This document shows, one piece after another, positions 26,031 through 34,698 of a DNA stretch of 57,851 bases. The stretch is from CAYSSJ01 sp964433675 (GTDB lineage Bacteria; Cloacimonadota; Cloacimonadia; Cloacimonadales; TCS61). The DNA is taken from the NCBI GenBank assembly GCA_964433675.1, contig CAYSSJ010000019.1, forward strand, positions 1 to 57,851, written 5' to 3'. A program made the translations under genes and the position numbers. A model generated the notes under the pieces. It had not been told where the DNA came from. It ran no database searches and saw only the letters and a list, made by a program, of their open reading frames with translations. Position 1 is the first letter of the stretch. Each line of letters begins with the position of its first letter.

Positions 26031-27809
26031 GTGGATTCAAAAGCAAAAATTTGGCTTGATGGTAAAGAATATCAAGTATCAAAAGATATGACTATATTAG
26101 AAGCAGCCCGGGAAATAGGAATAAATATCCCAACCCTCTGTTATCATAAAGATCTGACTCCCACAGGTAACTGTGGCGTCTGTGTGGTTGAAGTGGAAAA
26201 ATCGCCGACACCCAAACGTGCTTGTGTAACTCCGATATGGGATGGAATGAAGATAAAGACTAATAGCAAACAACTGAGAAGTCTTAGAAAAACATTAGTT
26301 GAGTTGATCCTCTCTAATCATGATGTTGCCTGCCCTACTTGTGATCAGAACGAAAAGTGTGAATTGCAGGCAATGGCTTACTTGATGGGTATCGAAGAGA
26401 CATCTTTCCCTTCGATTCTCAGAGATCTTCCTCTAGATGAAAGCAGTCATTCTATCAAAAGAGATCCGAAAAAATGTATCTCCTGTGGTCGCTGCCTTAC
26501 TGTTTGTAGTGAAGTTCAGACTGTCAACGCCCTCGCACAAAATGGTCGTGGTTTCTCCGAAGTTATCACCACAGCTTTCGACCGCGGTATGGGAGACAGC
26601 ATCTGTGTAAATTGCGGACAGTGTACCGTTTATTGCCCTACCGGCGCACTACGTGAGGTGGGTGCCAAAGATGCGGTATGGGATGCTCTTCTTGATGATG
26701 ATAAATATGTAGTTGTTCAAGAAGCACCCGCAGTACGAGCAATGCTGGCGGAAGAGTTCGATATGGACATATCGAAAGTAACAGTCGGCAAAATGTACGC
26801 TGCTTTGAGAAAGCTTGGTTTCGACCGTGTTTTCGATACCAACTTTACTGCCGATCTTACCATCATGGAAGAAGGAACCGAATTGATCGAGAGGGTGAAA
26901 AGTGGTGGCACATTACCTCTGATTACTTCTTGTTCACCCGGATGGATCAAATTCATGGAGACATACTATCCTGATTTAGCTGATCATGTATCCACATGCA
27001 AATCGCCACAGCAAATGTTCGGAGCTCTTGTGAAGACCTATTTCGCCGAAAAAGAGAATATCGATTCGGCTAAGATCGTCTCAGTCTCTATCATGCCCTG
27101 TACAGCTAAAAAATATGAGGCAAAACGACCTGAGATGCAGGATTCGGGTTATCGTGATGTAGATTATGTGCTTACTACTCGTGAGTTTGTGAAGATGATC
27201 AAAGAAGCCGGTATAGACTTCAAGAATTTACCGGACGAAAAGGCAGATGATTTGATGGGACAATACACCGGTGCAGGAACAATTTTCGGTGCTACCGGCG
27301 GTGTGATGGAAGCTGCAGTTAGAAGTGCTTTTTTCCTTTTAACCGGCGAAAATCTGCCAAATCTGGATCTGGAAGCCGTACGTGGTATGCAAGGTATCAA
27401 GGAAGCCACTTTGAAGATTCCAACAAAAGAATTGGGCGAATTGGAAGTAAATGTAGCTGTAGCGCACGGACTGGGTAATGCCCGCATGCTGATGGAAAAA
27501 GTAAAGTCGGGTGAGAAAAACTATCACTTTATCGAGATAATGGCCTGTCCTGGTGGTTGTGTCGGTGGTGGTGGTCAGCCGTACGGTTCCGATATGGCTG
27601 GGCGTGCCCGTCGTGGAGAAGCGCTCTATAATGAAGATAGAGATATGCCTCTGCGTCAATCTCATGAGAATCCGGGCGTGCAATTGATATATAAAGACTA
27701 TTTGCAATCTCCGGGCTCGAAAAAGGCGCATAAACTATTGCATACTTACTACTTCAAGCGCTCACTGTTCAACGGAGATGCTGAGGAAGAGGTAACTCAT
27801 AAACATTAA
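26031..27809 (+). CDS. [FeFe]-hydrogenase catalytic subunit HydA/HndD type
   Basis: 592 residues from a GTG start. The N-terminal [2Fe-2S] domain (C37, C48, C51, C65) is followed by a His-Cys3 [4Fe-4S] motif (HDVACPTCDQNEKC), two ferredoxin clusters (CISCGRCLTVC, CVNCGQCTVYC) and the H-domain: TSCSPGWIKF (C301), IMPCTAKKYEAKRPE (C357) and ACPGGCVGGGGQP (C506, C510). A C-terminal small-subunit-like tail ends the protein. The TSCSPGW form of L1 is common in NAD(P)-linked HydA/HndD enzymes. With the NuoE and NuoF subunits it should couple H2 to NAD(H) and, by electron bifurcation, to ferredoxin. The maturases follow downstream. Confidence 0.95.
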   Translation: MDSKAKIWLDGKEYQVSKDMTILEAAREIGINIPTLCYHKDLTPTGNCGVCVVEVEKSPTPKRACVTPIWDGMKIKTNSKQLRSLRKTLVELILSNHDVACPTCDQNEKCELQAMAYLMGIEETSFPSILRDLPLDESSHSIKRDPKKCISCGRCLTVCSEVQTVNALAQNGRGFSEVITTAFDRGMGDSICVNCGQCTVYCPTGALREVGAKDAVWDALLDDDKYVVVQEAPAVRAMLAEEFDMDISKVTVGKMYAALRKLGFDRVFDTNFTADLTIMEEGTELIERVKSGGTLPLITSCSPGWIKFMETYYPDLADHVSTCKSPQQMFGALVKTYFAEKENIDSAKIVSVSIMPCTAKKYEAKRPEMQDSGYRDVDYVLTTREFVKMIKEAGIDFKNLPDEKADDLMGQYTGAGTIFGATGGVMEAAVRSAFFLLTGENLPNLDLEAVRGMQGIKEATLKIPTKELGELEVNVAVAHGLGNARMLMEKVKSGEKNYHFIEIMACPGGCVGGGGQPYGSDMAGRARRGEALYNEDRDMPLRQSHENPGVQLIYKDYLQSPGSKKAHKLLHTYYFKRSLFNGDAEEEVTHKH

Positions 27810-27811
27810 AT

Positions 27812-27962
27812 GGTAGTATCCGGCTTTCAGCAGAAGATTGATCTGTAAAAAAGCTGGATATAAAAGCTTGAACCTTCTCATCCTGAGAAGAGGTGCAAAC
27901 TGAAATCGAGGGATGGTGATTGAATAATATTCAACCCATCCCCAAAAGGAGATGGGTTTTTT
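27812..27962 (+). promoter_or_regulatory. Leader with mutually exclusive hairpins (attenuator-like)
   Basis: The gap between hydA and the TM1266-like gene holds three hairpins: CTTCTCA-TCC-TGAGAAG at about 27872-27888, and two that share bases. The antiterminator-like hairpin pairs GGGATGG (27910-27916) with CCATCCC (27936-27942), with TTGAAT/ATTCAA as its inner stem. The terminator pairs CCCATC (27935-27940) with GATGGG (27951-27956) and is followed by six T (27957-27962). The terminator's 3' arm also contains part of the AGGAG ribosome binding site. It could tune transcription of the maturase genes. No known riboswitch class was recognised. Confidence 0.55.
27933..27962 (+). terminator. Terminator hairpin inside the hydrogenase operon
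   Basis: AACCCATC (27933-27940) pairs with GATGGGTT (27951-27958), with an inner CC/GG pair around an AAAA loop and a T-run to 27962. The next start codon follows directly at 27963. It either ends part of the hydA transcripts or works as the off-state of the leader described above. Confidence 0.7.
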
Positions 27963-28211
27963 ATGGATAGAAAATATCATGTGATCTCGCTGACTGTACA
28001 CAATAAAGATAAGGTGTACAAAGAGGTATCGGAACTATTACACTCTTATGCAGAGTCCATCTGTTTGAGGGTTGGTTATCCGATCAAAGAAAGAAATATA
28101 GCTATCATTTTTCTGGTGATGAATGCCAGTACAGATCTGATCGGAGCTCTGACGGGTAAACTCGGTCAACTTAGCAGCGTAAAAGTAAAAGCAACGGTAA
28201 TAAAGGAATAA
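27963..28211 (+). CDS. TM1266-family iron-only hydrogenase system regulator
   Basis: An 82-residue ACT/ferredoxin-like small protein that matches the TM1266 family: VISLTVHNKDKVYKEVSELL, ICLRVGYPIKERNIAIIFLV and GALTGKLGQLSSVKVKATVI. Members are coupled to HydE/HydF/HydG in many [FeFe]-hydrogenase organisms and are annotated as putative system regulators; the mechanism is unproven. The ATG is set against the leader hairpin, with AGGAG about 11 bases upstream. It starts the maturase block and is followed by hydG after 4 bases. Confidence 0.85.
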   Translation: MDRKYHVISLTVHNKDKVYKEVSELLHSYAESICLRVGYPIKERNIAIIFLVMNASTDLIGALTGKLGQLSSVKVKATVIKE

Positions 28212-28215
28212 GATT

Positions 28216-29604
28216 ATGAAATCATTTATCTCAGAAGCAAAGATTAATAACTATCTAAAAGAAGGAGAGAATTGCTCGTCCGAACAAATCAACGTTATAT
28301 TACAAAAAGCATCGGAGAAGAAAGGTTTGACTATATCCGAGGTTGCCATCCTGATGCAAAATCGTTCTCCTGAAACAGATCAACTAATCCTGAATGCTGC
28401 CACTGAAGTAAAAAAAAGCATTTATGGTAATCGCATTGTTCTTTTCGCACCTTTGTATATCGGTAATCTATGTATAAACGACTGTCTTTATTGCGGGTTT
28501 CGGATCTCAAATCGGGAGTGTACTCGTAAAACATTGGATGATAGAGAGATTCAAGCCGAGGTCAGATCGTTGATAAACAGCGGACACAAAAGGTTGATCG
28601 TAGTTTATGGCGAACATCCCAAATATTCATCCGAATTTATCAAAAAGACAGTTTCCGATGTCTATGCACTCAAAACTGAAAAGGGTGAGATCAGAAGAGT
28701 AAATATCAATGCAGCTCCATTCGAAGAAGATGGTTTTGCAACCATCAAATCTGCAGGAATAGGTACCTATCAGATATTTCAGGAAACTTATCATCGACCC
28801 ACTTACCAAAAACTGCATCCTCGTGGTCCAAAAAGTGATTTTAACTGGCGTCTGCATGGCTTGGATAGAGCTATGAAAGCCGGTATTGACGATGTCGGAA
28901 TCGGAGCACTGCTTGGACTGTACGATTGGAAATTCGAACTGCTCGCTCTACTAGCTCATAGTGAACATCTGGAACACGAGTTCGGAGTAGGACCACATAC
29001 CATTTCTTTTCCCCGAATCGAACCTGCATTCGGCAGTGAATTTAGTAGGCAGCCTCCCTACCAGTTAGATGATGAGACTTTCAAGATTTTCGTTGCTCTG
29101 CTCAGATTGGCAGTTCCCTACACCGGTCTGATCCTAACTGCCAGAGAAAAACTAAAGCTGCGAAATGAACTCATCCCACTAGGAGTATCTCAGATAGACG
29201 CCGGTTCAAGTATCGGTGTAGGGGAATATTCCACTCATGACGAGGAAGCATACAAAAGGTCACAATTCGTGCTCGGCGATACACGCACTCTGGATGATGT
29301 AATCTATGAACTGGTCAGACAAAAATTGATTCCCTCATTTTGTACCGGCTGTTATAGAGTCGGACGAACCGGTAAAGAGTTTATGAAACTGTCCAAACCG
29401 GGAGAGATCAAAACTTTCTGCCAGGCAAATGCTATTCTCACCTTTGGTGAATATATCACCGATTTCGCATCCCAAAAGACAAAGGAAGCTGGAATGGAAT
29501 TGATAAAAGAAGAGCTCGCATCTATAAAAAATCCCGAACTCAAACAAAAGGTGGAAGAAAGTTTGCAACATATCCAAATTGGAAAAAGAGACATCTACAT
29601 ATGA
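28216..29604 (+). CDS. hydG: [FeFe]-hydrogenase maturase HydG (radical SAM tyrosine lyase)
   Basis: 462 residues. It cleaves tyrosine to supply the CO and CN ligands of the H-cluster as an Fe(CO)(CN)-Cys synthon. The radical-SAM triad is C86/C90/C93 (CINDCLYC). The auxiliary cluster motif CX2CX22C is exact: C376, C379, C402 (FCTGCYRVGRTG ... FCQAN). Length is normal. The auxiliary motif separates it from ThiH. It is translationally close to the TM1266-type gene and to hydE. Confidence 0.96.
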   Translation: MKSFISEAKINNYLKEGENCSSEQINVILQKASEKKGLTISEVAILMQNRSPETDQLILNAATEVKKSIYGNRIVLFAPLYIGNLCINDCLYCGFRISNRECTRKTLDDREIQAEVRSLINSGHKRLIVVYGEHPKYSSEFIKKTVSDVYALKTEKGEIRRVNINAAPFEEDGFATIKSAGIGTYQIFQETYHRPTYQKLHPRGPKSDFNWRLHGLDRAMKAGIDDVGIGALLGLYDWKFELLALLAHSEHLEHEFGVGPHTISFPRIEPAFGSEFSRQPPYQLDDETFKIFVALLRLAVPYTGLILTAREKLKLRNELIPLGVSQIDAGSSIGVGEYSTHDEEAYKRSQFVLGDTRTLDDVIYELVRQKLIPSFCTGCYRVGRTGKEFMKLSKPGEIKTFCQANAILTFGEYITDFASQKTKEAGMELIKEELASIKNPELKQKVEESLQHIQIGKRDIYI

Positions 29605-29613
29605 GGAGTAAAA

Positions 29614-30678
29614 ATGCATAATCTGAGCAAGAGTAAGATGATCGAGACCTTCTCATATAGTGAAAATGAACTCAATCAATTGTACCACCAAGCATATGAG
29701 ACAAAGCTGAAATATGTAGGGAATAAGGTTTATCTACGTGGATTAATAGAATTTAGCAATATTTGCAGCAAAGATTGCTTTTACTGTGGCATCAGAAAGA
29801 GTAATAAAAAAATCACTCGTTATCAAATGAGTGAAAGTGAGATAATCCAAGCAGCCGAATGGGCATACAAGCAGGGTTACGGCTCTGTGGTATTACAATC
29901 GGGAGAAAGATCTGATCCGGAGTTTGTTTCATTCGTTACCAGAGTATTATCCGAACTGAAAAAAATCACCAAAGGTGAGCTTGGAATCACTCTATCGCTT
30001 GGTGAGCAGGATAAGCATACATATGAACAATGGTTCGCTGCCGGAGCACATAGATACTTACTTCGCATAGAAACAACTAATGATAAACTTTACAAATCCC
30101 TGCATCCGGTTGATCATGATTATACACGCAGACTGCATTGTTTGCAAGATCTGCAGGATATCGGTTACCAAGTGGGAACCGGAGTAATGATAGGTCTGCC
30201 CGGTCAGACTGAGGAAGATCTGGTAAACGATATTCTCTTCATCAAAGAGAAAGATATCGATATGATCGGCATGGGACCCTATATCTTACATCAAGATACA
30301 CCCTTGAAGCAGAGAGCGCAAGATTACAGTACCGATAGGCAACTAAGTCTCACTTTGATCATGATAGCGCTGACCAGATTATACTGCAAGGATGTAAATA
30401 TCGCTTCTACAACTGCTCTGCAGACTCTGCATCCGCAAGGAAGAGAATTGGGACTACAAGCAGGTGCTAATATCTTGATGCCGAATATAGGTCTGACTAA
30501 ATACAGAAATCTCTATACCTTATATGACAATAAGCCCTGCCGTGAAGATACGGCAGAAATTTGCAAAGTGTGTTTTGAGAACCGGATTGAATCTATCAAC
30601 GAAAAAATAGGTTATCATGAATGGGGAGATTCCCCGCATTTTGAAAGGAGAATAGATGGCGAAACTACCACGCGGTGA
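29614..30678 (+). CDS. hydE: [FeFe]-hydrogenase maturase HydE (radical SAM)
   Basis: 354 residues, the usual HydE length. The radical-SAM triad is C51/C55/C58 (CSKDCFYCGIR). The optional second cluster motif CX7CX2C is also present near the C-terminus (CREDTAEICKVC). HydE acts on the HydG-derived iron synthon during assembly of the diiron subcluster. GAGGAG precedes the ATG. Its last 23 bases overlap hydF in another frame. Confidence 0.95.
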   Translation: MHNLSKSKMIETFSYSENELNQLYHQAYETKLKYVGNKVYLRGLIEFSNICSKDCFYCGIRKSNKKITRYQMSESEIIQAAEWAYKQGYGSVVLQSGERSDPEFVSFVTRVLSELKKITKGELGITLSLGEQDKHTYEQWFAAGAHRYLLRIETTNDKLYKSLHPVDHDYTRRLHCLQDLQDIGYQVGTGVMIGLPGQTEEDLVNDILFIKEKDIDMIGMGPYILHQDTPLKQRAQDYSTDRQLSLTLIMIALTRLYCKDVNIASTTALQTLHPQGRELGLQAGANILMPNIGLTKYRNLYTLYDNKPCREDTAEICKVCFENRIESINEKIGYHEWGDSPHFERRIDGETTTR

Positions 30679-31861
30679 ACGATTGGTTATTTCCTGCATT
30701 GGAAACAGGAATGTAGGCAAATCTTCACTTATCAATGCGATCATCGGGCAGGAAGTAGCGATAGTTTCTGCACAGCCGGGAACCACAACAGACCCGGTGC
30801 ATAAAGTATATGAACTTATCCCTATAGGACCGGTATCTTTCTTCGACACAGCCGGTCTGGATGATATCGGTGAGGTAGGAAGTAAACGCATCAGTGCTAC
30901 CAAACGAATTTTGCGTAAAACCGATCTGGCTCTTATCATAATCGGAAATGAGGGGATAACAGATGACGAAAAAGAGATAATTGCCTTTATCAAAAAACAG
31001 ACGATCCCCTGCATTATTATCTTCAACAAATCAGATATAGCTCAACATTCCGATAAAGACATAAATTTCTGCAAAAGTAATAATTTGCCTTTTTTGAGAG
31101 TATCTGCCTTGACCGGACATAACATAGATCGCCTGAGAGAATTGCTGATTGACTCATTGAAAAAGTATCGACTGACAGAGAAAAAGATCATCGGTGATCT
31201 GGTGCAGGAAGGTGACATTTTTATTCTGGTTGCTCCGATAGATTCTTCTGCTCCCAAAGGGAGATTGATCTTACCTCAAGTACAGGTTTTGAGGGAAGTG
31301 TTGGATCATGAGGGGATAGCAATAGTCGTCCAACCGCAACAATTGAATCAAACTCTAAAATCACTAAGTAGCAAGCCTAAACTGGTCATTACAGATTCTC
31401 AGGCTCTTGAGCAAGTCATCGAAACAATCCCCGAAGATTATCCACTGACCACCTTTTCTATCCTGTTCGCCAGATATAAAGGTGAATTGGAACCGTTGAT
31501 AGAAGGTGCGAAAATGATAGACCAACTCGAAGAGAACGACACGATATTGATAGCGGAAGCATGCTCGCATCATGTTCAAAAAGATGATATCGGTCGGATA
31601 AAAATCCCACAATGGATGCGCGCATACACCGGCAAGGATATCAACTTCAAAGTGGTAGCGGGTTCTGATTTCCCGGAAGATATGGAGAGCTACAAACTGG
31701 TTATTCACTGTGGTGGGTGTATGTTAAATCGCGTCGAAATGCAGAGACGTATCCGAGAAACATTGTGTCGGGAAGTACCCATAACTAATTACGGTGTGGT
31801 AATATCGAAGTTGCATGGAGTACTGGATAGGACTCTGAAACCTTATTTGAAAAGTAAGTAG
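30656..31861 (+). CDS. hydF: [FeFe]-hydrogenase maturation GTPase HydF
   Basis: 401 residues. The GTPase domain has the P-loop GNRNVGKS (residues 16-23), DTAGLDD (G3) and NKSD (G4). The C-terminal scaffold carries the HydF cluster motif CxH...HCxxC: C303/H305 (ACSHH) and H351/C352/C355 (HCGGC). HydF holds the assembled diiron precursor and delivers it to HydA. The start overlaps the hydE end by 23 bases; AAAGGAGA lies just upstream. It is the last of the maturation genes. Confidence 0.96.
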   Translation: MAKLPRGERLVISCIGNRNVGKSSLINAIIGQEVAIVSAQPGTTTDPVHKVYELIPIGPVSFFDTAGLDDIGEVGSKRISATKRILRKTDLALIIIGNEGITDDEKEIIAFIKKQTIPCIIIFNKSDIAQHSDKDINFCKSNNLPFLRVSALTGHNIDRLRELLIDSLKKYRLTEKKIIGDLVQEGDIFILVAPIDSSAPKGRLILPQVQVLREVLDHEGIAIVVQPQQLNQTLKSLSSKPKLVITDSQALEQVIETIPEDYPLTTFSILFARYKGELEPLIEGAKMIDQLEENDTILIAEACSHHVQKDDIGRIKIPQWMRAYTGKDINFKVVAGSDFPEDMESYKLVIHCGGCMLNRVEMQRRIRETLCREVPITNYGVVISKLHGVLDRTLKPYLKSK

Positions 31862-31894
31862 AGTATAAAACTATGCATGCTACTTTGATAATAC

Positions 31895-31924
31895 TTGACG
31901 TCAGCAAGAATAAATTTTTCATAG
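31895..31924 (+). promoter_or_regulatory. Weak candidate promoter ahead of fdhA
   Basis: TTGACG (31895-31900) lies in the roughly 98-base gap between hydF and fdhA, followed by an AT-rich stretch with TCATAG at 31919-31924. If real, it would allow fdhA and the downstream selenium genes to be expressed apart from the hydrogenase. Confidence 0.25.
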
Positions 31925-31959
31925 TTAAAAAAAATAAAAAAAGATAAAGGAGAGGATGT

Positions 31960-34650
31960 ATGAACATTACGGTCAATGGCAAGTCTATTACTGCCTCTCC
32001 GGGTCAGACCGTTCTCGATGCCTTATTGGAGAATGGCTTCTACGTTCCTCATCTTTGCTATCATCCCAAGACAGGTCAGGCAGCTAAATGCCGAGCCTGT
32101 GTAGTAGAAGTAGAAGGAATGCCCGGACTGAAAACATCGTGTAACCTTCCCGTAGAAGATGGCATGAAAATCATTACTGATTCCGAATTGGTAAAAGACT
32201 CTCAGAGAGTTGTGGTCGATCTGGCACTCTCTTCCGGGATTCATGATTGTTTATCATGCGAAAAAAATGGTGAATGTGAACTTCAGGATGCAGCTTATTA
32301 TTTGGGAATCGAAAGACCTAGCTATGAGCTGAGACCTGATGAGCCAGAAATTGAGGAAACCAGCGAGTTCATTCAAGTAGAAAGAACCAAATGTATCTCC
32401 TGCGGTCGTTGTGTTACCGGTTGTTCTTCAACTGTAGTGAATGATGTGTTAGATTTTGGCGAACGTGGATTCGACACAAAAATTATTTTCGACAACGATC
32501 TACTGATGGGAGAATCATCTTGCGTACAATGCGGAGAATGTGTGCAGCTATGTCCGGTCGGTGCTTTGATTGACAAGAGTATCAGAGGTATATCCAGACC
32601 TTGGGAGCAGGACAAAATAGAGACCGTCTGCCCCTACTGCGGAGTGGGTTGCCGACTGAATGTGCACGTTGATCGAAAGAAAAACAAAATCGTCCGCATC
32701 ACAGGAGTGGAAGATTCTCCGACAAACGAAGGAATGCTTTGTGTAAAGGGTAGATACGGTTTCGACTTCGTTCAGAGTGAAGAACGTCTTAAAACTCCTC
32801 TAATAAAAAAAGAGGGCAAATTTGAACCTGCGAGCTGGGATGAAGCAATCTCACTGGTAGCTACCAAATTCAAAGAGATCAAAGAAAAAAACGGCAGTGA
32901 AGCGATTGCCGGTTTAGCCTCGGCAAAAGTTACCAATGAAGACAACTATCTATTCCAGAAATTTATCAGGCGGGAGGTCGGCACGAACAATGTCGACCAC
33001 TGTGCGCGGCTATGCCACTCCGCTACAGTGGCCGGTCTGGCTGCTGCGTTTGGAAGTGGTGCAATGACAAATGATATCGCAGGTATCAAAAAAGCTGATG
33101 TGATCATGATTATTGGTTCGGATACTTCTGCTGCTCATCCGGTAATCGCTGCAAGGATCAAACAAGCAGTGAAAGAAGGCAAAACGAAACTAATCGTCAT
33201 AGATCCGAAAAAAATCGTCATGGCTGATTATGCCGAAATCTATGCTGCTCAACGTCCGGGCACGGATGTGGCTCTGCTGAACTCGATCATGCAGGTGATC
33301 CTCAAAAATGGATGGGAAGATAAGAAATTTATCGAAGAGCGTGTAGAAGGTTTTGAAGATTTCAAAAAGGAAGTAGTTAAGGATCAATATGATCCTGAGC
33401 ATGTAGCTAAGATAAGCGGTGTGCCAGCGGAACAGATCGGAGAGATAGCCGCACTTTTCGCTAATGCAGAAACAGCCTCTGTTTTCTATTCTATGGGTAT
33501 TACTCAGCATACTACCGGCGTGGATAATGTTTTTTCTGTCGCCAATCTGCAAATGCTTTGCGGAAATATGGGCAAACCGGGTGGCGGTGTGAATCCACTA
33601 CGTGGACAATCCAATGTGCAAGGCGCCTGCGATATGGGTGGATTACCAAATGTCTATCCCGGATATCAAAAAGTAACTGATGAGAAGAGTAAAGATAAAT
33701 TCGAAAAAGCCTGGCAGTCTGAACTCAGTGATAAAGTTGGGCTGACGGTAACAGAGATGCTAGATAACGCCTATGACGGTAAGCTCAAAGCACTTTATGT
33801 GATGGGTGAAAATCCGTATCTGAGCGATCCTGACCAGAATCATGTTATAGCAGCTTTGGATAGGTTGGATTTTCTGGTCGTGCAAGATATATTCCTCACA
33901 GAGACGGCAGAATTCGCTGACGTAATTCTACCCGCTACTTCTTTTGCCGAAAAAAGTGGGCACATCACCAATACGGAAAGAAGAGTTCAGAGATTGAATA
34001 AAGTGATAAATCCTCCCGAAGGTGTAAAAGATGATTGGGAAATAATCCAAATGATCGCCAATGCTATGGGAGCAGACTGGGATTATAACTCAGTAAAAGA
34101 TATCACAGAAGAGTTAAATTCTCTGACGCCACAATATGGTGGAATAAGCTGGGAGAGAGTCGGCAGGAATGGTCTGCAATGGCCCTGCCCCACCGAAACA
34201 CATCCCGGTACTGCTTATCTGCACAAAGACAGATTCGCGCGTGGACTGGGCATGATGAAACCGATCTCTTTCGTGGAACCGGCAGAACTTCCGGACGATG
34301 AATATCCGTTGATCATGACAACCGGACGAGTTCTCGAACAATTCCATACCGGAACAATGTCCAGAAAGACAGTCGGGCTCAATAATATTGCCGGACCTAT
34401 GGTGATGATCTCGGTAGAAGATGCCGAGCAACTTGGCATTGATAACAGCGAAACTGTGCGTATCTCTACCCGTCGTGGTAGCATCGAAGCACCGGCGTTT
34501 GTAACAAAGCGGATCGGTAAAGGTGTGATCTATATACCATTCCATTATAAAGAAGCTCCGGCAAATCGGCTGACTAATCCGGCACTAGATCCGGCAGCAA
34601 AGATACCGGAATACAAAGTATGTGCCGCGAAAGTTGAAAAAATATCATAA
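31960..34650 (+). CDS. fdhA: Formate dehydrogenase catalytic subunit, NuoG-fused; probable selenoprotein with a UGC Sec codon
   Basis: 896 residues. A NuoG-like N-terminus carries a [2Fe-2S] site (C33, C44, C47, C61), a His-Cys3 cluster (HDCLSCEKNGEC) and two ferredoxin clusters (CISCGRCVTGC, CVQCGECVQLC). The molybdopterin domain follows, with its [4Fe-4S] motif (CPYCGVGC) and the active-site segment DHCARLCHSATVAGL. Residue 352, the Mo/W ligand that is Sec in most bacterial homologues, is encoded by TGC (33013-33015). A SECIS-like hairpin follows at once. A tRNA-Sec with a GCA anticodon lies 2.2 kb downstream. It oxidises formate or reduces CO2, probably with the NuoE/NuoF subunits upstream. 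Read conventionally, it is a Cys-type enzyme. Confidence 0.93.
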   Translation: MNITVNGKSITASPGQTVLDALLENGFYVPHLCYHPKTGQAAKCRACVVEVEGMPGLKTSCNLPVEDGMKIITDSELVKDSQRVVVDLALSSGIHDCLSCEKNGECELQDAAYYLGIERPSYELRPDEPEIEETSEFIQVERTKCISCGRCVTGCSSTVVNDVLDFGERGFDTKIIFDNDLLMGESSCVQCGECVQLCPVGALIDKSIRGISRPWEQDKIETVCPYCGVGCRLNVHVDRKKNKIVRITGVEDSPTNEGMLCVKGRYGFDFVQSEERLKTPLIKKEGKFEPASWDEAISLVATKFKEIKEKNGSEAIAGLASAKVTNEDNYLFQKFIRREVGTNNVDHCARLCHSATVAGLAAAFGSGAMTNDIAGIKKADVIMIIGSDTSAAHPVIAARIKQAVKEGKTKLIVIDPKKIVMADYAEIYAAQRPGTDVALLNSIMQVILKNGWEDKKFIEERVEGFEDFKKEVVKDQYDPEHVAKISGVPAEQIGEIAALFANAETASVFYSMGITQHTTGVDNVFSVANLQMLCGNMGKPGGGVNPLRGQSNVQGACDMGGLPNVYPGYQKVTDEKSKDKFEKAWQSELSDKVGLTVTEMLDNAYDGKLKALYVMGENPYLSDPDQNHVIAALDRLDFLVVQDIFLTETAEFADVILPATSFAEKSGHITNTERRVQRLNKVINPPEGVKDDWEIIQMIANAMGADWDYNSVKDITEELNSLTPQYGGISWERVGRNGLQWPCPTETHPGTAYLHKDRFARGLGMMKPISFVEPAELPDDEYPLIMTTGRVLEQFHTGTMSRKTVGLNNIAGPMVMISVEDAEQLGIDNSETVRISTRRGSIEAPAFVTKRIGKGVIYIPFHYKEAPANRLTNPALDPAAKIPEYKVCAAKVEKIS
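33013..33046 (+). promoter_or_regulatory. SECIS-like hairpin after the TGC active-site codon of fdhA
   Basis: The TGC codon (33013-33015) is followed, after ten bases, by an uninterrupted 8-bp stem (CAGTGGCC at 33026-33033 with GGCTGCTG at 33039-33046, two G-U pairs) and a 5-base loop GGTCT (33034-33038). In E. coli fdhF the SelB-binding loop contains the same GGUCU at the same codon offset (sixth and seventh codons after the Sec codon, GGU CUG). Conserved Gly-Leu coding partly explains the loop but not the stem. Confidence 0.75.
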
Positions 34651-34698
34651 ATAATAATGTGGATTGGTACAGTAAATCAGGAAAGTAAGGAGTAAATT

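Noticed and set aside
27812..27962. TPP or SAM riboswitch ahead of the TM1266-type gene
   Set aside because: CTGAGA-like and TGAACC-like fragments occur, but not in the order or pairing of the TPP aptamer, and the SAM-I core is absent. Only a generic attenuator is supported.
31960..34650. A UGA-encoded selenocysteine in fdhA
   Set aside because: The frame is open from start to stop without UGA; the Sec position is TGC. Any Sec must come from the cysteine codon.
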